This document shows positions 5,855-8,995 of a stretch of 8,995 nucleotides of DNA, in pieces. Numbering within the stretch: position 1 is the stretch's first letter; every line of letters begins with the position of its first letter. The notes under the pieces are model-generated. The model had not been told where the DNA came from. It saw nothing but the letters and a program-made list of their open reading frames with translations, and did not search any database. Position numbers and translations under genes: made by a program. The stretch is from Bryobacterales bacterium (GTDB lineage: Bacteria; Acidobacteriota; Terriglobia; Bryobacterales; Bryobacteraceae). The DNA is taken from assembly GCA_003154855.1 (NCBI GenBank), contig PMEV01000263.1:1777-10771 (forward strand), in the 5' to 3' direction.

Positions 5855-5884
5855 CCGCCGCCGGGCTTAACGATCCGGCGGCGG
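5855..5884. terminator. GC-rich hairpin between convergent genes
   Basis: CCGCCGCCGG (5855-5864) and CCGGCGGCGG (5875-5884) form a perfect 10-bp stem with a 10-nt loop, extended by GAA/TTC outside one unpaired G. It lies just after the stop of the 65-aa ORF and covers the 3' end of the minus-strand 49-aa ORF, whose TAA is in the loop. Neither strand has a good T-tract, so it may act as a bidirectional transcription barrier or as mRNA 3'-end protection rather than a classic terminator. Confidence 0.5.
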
Positions 5885-6016
5885 TTCGGCGTCTTCCTGC
5901 AGAATCCTCAACTCCGCCGACCAGTCCGCAAGCGCGAGGCACAACCCCTGCACGTCGGGATGCCCAACCCGGATCTGGGCTTTGATGGCCGCGATCTCCT
6001 GGCGGCAGCGCTCCAT
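5867..6016 (-). CDS. Small protein (49 aa) coupled to the methyltransferase operon
   Basis: This short ORF starts with an ATG immediately after the TGA of the preceding methyltransferase (TGAATG, no gap), a typical set-up for translational coupling. The protein is MERCRQEIAAIKAQIRVGHP, then DVQGLCLALADWSAELRILQ, ending in an acidic/proline tail (EDAEPPPDR). It has two probable helices, two cysteines (Cys4 and Cys26) and a tryptophan. I know no family for it. The lack of spacing from the methyltransferase and a stop inside a strong hairpin suggest it is the last gene of the operon. It could be a methylase partner or simply a small phage protein. Its existence is inferred from context and codon use only. 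Confidence 0.55.
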   Translation of the reverse strand: MERCRQEIAAIKAQIRVGHPDVQGLCLALADWSAELRILQEDAEPPPDR

Positions 6017-7276
6017 TCATGCTGCCCCCTTGCGGCGTTCCTCGGCGATCTCCTCGAACGTCCTCCCATCGCCTTCGAGCGCGGCTTGCTTGTCGGTATA
6101 CTCCTGGTACCGCCGGCAAATAGCGTCGGCGTAGCGCGGGTCCAGCTCCATCAGCCGTGCCACGCGTCCGCGGCGCTCACAGGCGATCAGCGTGGAACCC
6201 GATCCGCCGAACAGGTCCACGACCAGGTCGCCCGCCTTGCTGCTGTTTAGAAGTGCGCGCTCGATCAACTCGACCGGCTTCATGGTGGGATGCAGGCGAT
6301 TCGCGGTCGGCTTGTTCTCTTCCCATAAGGTGGACTGCGACTTGTCCCCGTACCAGGAGTCGCTCTGCCCCACCACGTGGCAGTAGAAGATCGGCTCGTG
6401 GCGGAACTTGTAGCGGCCAAAGCCCCATGCGAACGTGTTCTTGGCCCAAATAATCTGGCAACGCACCTCGAAACCGGCGGCCTCCAACGCGTTCTGGAAC
6501 TCGCGCTGCCAGCAGGACGGATGGCACACGTACAGCGAGGCACCCGGCTTCACGATCCGGCGGTAGCTCGCGAAGGTAGTCGCCAGAAGCTCGCGGAACT
6601 GCTCGTCAGTCATCCGGTCGCCCTGGATGGTGAGCCGGTCCTCGGTGTAGCCCTCGTAATCGACGTTGTACGGAGGGTCGGTGAAGACGAGGTCCGCGGT
6701 GGCGCCGTCCATGAGTCGCGCGACGTCGGCCTCGTTGGTGGCGTCGCCCGCCAGCAGGACGTGCGGCCCCATCCGCCAGAGATCGGCTGCAACGCTGATG
6801 GGTGCCTCGGGAACATCTGGGACCGCATCTTCGTCGGTCAGTCCTTCTGTAGCTTCCTCGGCGGCGAGCAGACGGGCAAGTTCCTCGTCATCGAAGCCGA
6901 CCAGACTGAGGTCGAAATTCCCTTCTTGGAGGGCCGCCAGTTCCAGCCGCAAGGTCTCCTCGTCCCAGGAAGCGCCGCTGATCGCAAGCTGATTGTCAGC
7001 GATGACCAGGGCCCGCCGCTGTGCTTCTGAGAGATGCCCGAGTTGGATGACGGGCACTTCGGTCATACCCAGTTGGCGAGCCGCCAGTAGGCGTGCGTGG
7101 CCGGCGAGTACGTCGTTGTCCGCGCCCACCAGGATGGGGTTGGTCCAGCCGAACTCCCTCATGGATGCCGCCACCTGCGCAACCTGCTCGGGCGTGTGCG
7201 TGCGGGGATTGGTGACTCGCGGAATCAATTGATCTATCGACCACCGCTCCACTTGAATGTCGATTCGGATCTTCAT
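6017..7276 (-). CDS. ParB-like domain fused to beta-class DNA methyltransferase (DPPY type, likely m6A)
   Basis: This 419-aa fusion has a ParB/sulfiredoxin-like domain at residues 10-98 (NPRTHTPEQV, ILVGADNDVLAGHARLLAAR, VIADNQL). The motif AGHARLLAA (58-66) stands where partition ParBs have GERR. An acidic linker ending in VPEAP (about 135-160) leads to an N6/N4 methyltransferase domain at 172-390. Motif IV TDPPYN (199-204) precedes HPTMKPVELIERAL (329-342) and the SAM-binding motif I DLFGGSGST (354-362). That order is the beta class; DPPY is usual for N6-adenine enzymes. It would transfer methyl from S-adenosylmethionine to adenine in a sequence I cannot predict. No nuclease gene is nearby, so it is probably an orphan, phage-type methylase. 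It starts 3 nt after the stop of the upstream methyltransferase (TGACCCATG) and its own TGA abuts the next ATG, so the three genes form one operon. Confidence 0.9.
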   Translation of the reverse strand: MKIRIDIQVERWSIDQLIPRVTNPRTHTPEQVAQVAASMREFGWTNPILVGADNDVLAGHARLLAARQLGMTEVPVIQLGHLSEAQRRALVIADNQLAISGASWDEETLRLELAALQEGNFDLSLVGFDDEELARLLAAEEATEGLTDEDAVPDVPEAPISVAADLWRMGPHVLLAGDATNEADVARLMDGATADLVFTDPPYNVDYEGYTEDRLTIQGDRMTDEQFRELLATTFASYRRIVKPGASLYVCHPSCWQREFQNALEAAGFEVRCQIIWAKNTFAWGFGRYKFRHEPIFYCHVVGQSDSWYGDKSQSTLWEENKPTANRLHPTMKPVELIERALLNSSKAGDLVVDLFGGSGSTLIACERRGRVARLMELDPRYADAICRRYQEYTDKQAALEGDGRTFEEIAEERRKGAA

Positions 7277-7279
7277 GGG

Positions 7280-8821
7280 TCACCCTACCTTCCGCCGGTT
7301 GGCGTAGAAAGGCGCCGGCCCGTTGTGCTGGATTCGGCGCGCGTCCCGCAGCCGCGGATTCTCGACCTGCTCCACCGGCACGCCGCGCTCGGCGGCCATC
7401 TCCGCCATGGGCTGGCCGGTTTCCGCGAGGATCGGTTCCTCGCCCGTCAGGTTGGCAAGCCTGCGCAGCGCCACATCGCAGTACGCCGAACCGATTTCGA
7501 TACCGTAGCCCACGCGATTCAGCACGTGAGCTGCGGCGATGGATGTCCCGCTGCCGGCGAAGCAGTCGAACACAACGTCGCCGGCATCGGAGAACGCCTT
7601 GACGAAGAACTCGACCAGCGCCCGCGGAAACGGCGCCGAGTGCGAGCCCTGGCTGCTCTCAGACCTGACCTCGATGACGTTGCTCGGCCGCGCGATGCCC
7701 TCATGCCTACCATCCATCAGTTTGCGGCGCATGTGGCCCCATCCCTGCGATCCTTGTGGTGGCAAGGAGGTAGATGATCCACGCGGCCCCGTCCCCAGCA
7801 AGCCGCTCCCGGACCGGGATTTCGGATTGTTCGGCGAGTAGTCGAAGCAGTCCTCCGACACGTGGCCTACGGCCGTGGGGCGGAACTTGATCTCCGCCTG
7901 GCGGCAAAAGTGGAAGACTGGTTCGAAAGCGTTCTTGAATCGGTTTCCCCAGCCGCCGGGCACGCCGTTGTCGGTCTTCCGCCAGCAGAACTCGTCCACG
8001 AACCGCCAGCCCCACAGCCGCTCATGCGCCAGCACGAGGTCCATCACGTAGAGATTCCGCTCGCCTTCGTCGGCGTGGGCTTTGATGTTGAGGAAGTAGG
8101 AGCCATCCGGCGCCAGAATCGCCTGGATATTGGCGGCCACGTCGCGGAACCAGTCGCTGTACTCCTCCGGAGGCACGGGCCTGAAGCCACTGGCAGGATC
8201 GTATTCGCGCTGGGTGGCGTACGGCGGCGAGGTGATCACCAGATTGGCGCGGGCGCCATCGAACAAGCGCTGCACCAAGTCGGGGTCGCGGCAATCTCCG
8301 CAGATCAGACGATGTCCAGCGATGCACCAGATATCGCCGGCGCGCGTAACCGGCTTGGCGGGCGCCTCCGGGATCTCCTCTTCCTCAGCCTCGTCGGCAT
8401 CTGGGACTTCAGTATCCGCCAGCAACACGCGAAGCTCGTCGTCGCTGAAGCCCAGCCCGCCGAGGTCAAGTTCGGCATTCCGAAGTTCGGTCAACTCGCT
8501 GCGGAGGATCTCGTCATCAAAGGAAGACAGCTCAGCCAGCTTGTTGTCGGCCAACAGATAGGCGCGCTTCTCGATTTCGCTGAGGTGATCGAGGACAATC
8601 ACCGGCACTTGGTCGAGGTCCAGCTTGACGGACGCGAGATACCTGCCATGCCCCGCGATGATGCTTCCCTTGGAGTCGATCGGGATTGGCGAGTTGAACC
8701 CGAACTGCGCAATGCTACCCGCGATCTGCGCGTCCGAGTGGCGCCTGGGATTCCTGGGGTACGGAGTGAGATCGGCGAGCTTCCAGTGCTCGATCCGCTG
8801 CGCCATCGCTTGCGAAAGCAT
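7280..8821 (-). CDS. ParB-like domain fused to beta-class DNA methyltransferase (SPPY type, possibly m4C)
   Basis: This 513-aa paralogue has the same plan as the next gene. A ParB/sulfiredoxin-like domain occupies about 11-95 (YPRNPRRHSD, AGHGRYLAS at 56-64, YLLADNKLAEL). A very acidic linker (DADEAEEEEIPEAPAKP, 141-157) follows, then the methyltransferase domain from about 162. Motif IV is TSPPY (197-201) and SAM-binding motif I is DCFAGSGTS (419-427). SPPY is the usual signature of N4-cytosine enzymes, though some N6-adenine enzymes also carry it. A Gly/Ser/Pro-rich insert at about 328-363 could be part of the target-recognition region. GGAAGG (8826-8831) lies 4 nt before the ATG at 8821; an in-frame ATG at 8806 is the alternative. 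It is the first gene of the leftward operon, coupled to the DPPY methylase. Confidence 0.9.
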   Translation of the reverse strand: MLSQAMAQRIEHWKLADLTPYPRNPRRHSDAQIAGSIAQFGFNSPIPIDSKGSIIAGHGRYLASVKLDLDQVPVIVLDHLSEIEKRAYLLADNKLAELSSFDDEILRSELTELRNAELDLGGLGFSDDELRVLLADTEVPDADEAEEEEIPEAPAKPVTRAGDIWCIAGHRLICGDCRDPDLVQRLFDGARANLVITSPPYATQREYDPASGFRPVPPEEYSDWFRDVAANIQAILAPDGSYFLNIKAHADEGERNLYVMDLVLAHERLWGWRFVDEFCWRKTDNGVPGGWGNRFKNAFEPVFHFCRQAEIKFRPTAVGHVSEDCFDYSPNNPKSRSGSGLLGTGPRGSSTSLPPQGSQGWGHMRRKLMDGRHEGIARPSNVIEVRSESSQGSHSAPFPRALVEFFVKAFSDAGDVVFDCFAGSGTSIAAAHVLNRVGYGIEIGSAYCDVALRRLANLTGEEPILAETGQPMAEMAAERGVPVEQVENPRLRDARRIQHNGPAPFYANRRKVG

Positions 8822-8995
8822 GCCACCTTCCGATACGTCAAAAGTGGAGGTGCCTTTCGGAGGGTGCGCTTTGCGCTGGCCTGTCGAACCGAGCCTCTAA
8901 TCCAAATATACGCCCAGAACAATTCGATGTACAGGTGTTTTGGACGCCTCGGCTGCGGCGCTCGCGAGAGCCTTGGTCCGGAGCACTCGCGAAGC
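8822..8995. other. Upstream region of the methyltransferase operon
   Basis: The 174 bp before the operon contain TATATT (minus, 8904-8909) as a possible -10; the best -35 partner, TGTACA at 18 bp, is poor. GCGCTTTGCGC (8867-8877) is a short inverted repeat close to the start of the gene. No C-box-like restriction-modification control element is recognised. Confidence 0.3.
8897..8995 (-). CDS. Possible C-terminus of a gene entering from the right
   Basis: A minus-strand frame is open from the window edge for 32 codons and ends in TAG at 8897. It reads ASRVLRTKALASAAAEASKT followed by PVHRIVLGVYLD. The end is short and no family can be named. Third-position composition is mixed, so chance is quite possible; if real, a gene on the same strand lies 75 bp upstream of the methyltransferase operon. 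Confidence 0.2.
   Translation of the reverse strand, partial: ASRVLRTKALASAAAEASKTPVHRIVLGVYLD

Noticed and set aside
6377..7030. 217-codon plus-strand ORF inside the DPPY methylase gene
   Set aside because: It is antisense to a gene with full catalytic motifs; no independent start signal or family resemblance.
6017..8821. Calling the methylases a restriction-modification system or a plasmid partition ParB
   Set aside because: No endonuclease, specificity subunit or ParA is present, and the ParB-like domains lack the GERR motif of partition ParBs.

Overview
The window is GC-rich DNA from a bacterium, most likely a soil Gram-negative. Acidobacteriota of the Solibacter/Bryobacter type would fit the DUF3489 protein, the ParB-methyltransferase fusions and the codon bias. 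That assignment is a guess from style, because no marker gene is present. There are no RNA genes, CRISPR arrays or intact transposases that I can see.

Left part (1-4196): ordinary chromosomal genes mixed with broken ones. A YihY/BrkB-family membrane protein runs off the left edge on the minus strand. Its start overlaps a short ORF that looks like the signal peptide and first strand of a PQQ-dependent dehydrogenase, with the rest missing. About 750 bp without a convincing gene follow. Next come an intact dienelactone-hydrolase-family gene (minus), a truncated piece resembling the N-terminus of the TIGR02391 (Ymh/HEPN-like) family, and an intact four-TM metallophosphoesterase (plus). After that is a plus-strand scrap matching the start of a short-chain dehydrogenase/reductase. 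So several gene starts here have lost their bodies, which suggests a site of repeated insertion and deletion.

Right part (about 4120-8821): a compact phage-like or island-like cassette. A small helix-turn-helix protein of the terminase-small-subunit style (minus) is divergent from a DUF3489 protein with a lysine/alanine-rich linker (plus), with a 16-bp palindrome between them. DUF3489 is followed by a good intrinsic terminator and then two small ORFs of 56 and 65 aa. From the right comes a tightly coupled leftward operon: two ParB/sulfiredoxin-like-domain DNA methyltransferase fusions in tandem, then a 49-aa ORF whose ATG directly follows the methyltransferase stop codon. The two gene sets converge on a strong GC hairpin near 5855-5884.

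The catalytic motifs differ between the methyltransferases: DPPY in one and SPPY in the other. By the usual motif rule, the pair would be expected to make N6-methyladenine and N4-methylcytosine respectively. No restriction endonuclease gene is seen, so they look like orphan (protective or regulatory) methylases, as is common in phages and islands. The most interesting items are this dual methylase operon with its small coupled partner, and the apparent junction near 4120 where a chromosomal SDR fragment meets the cassette.
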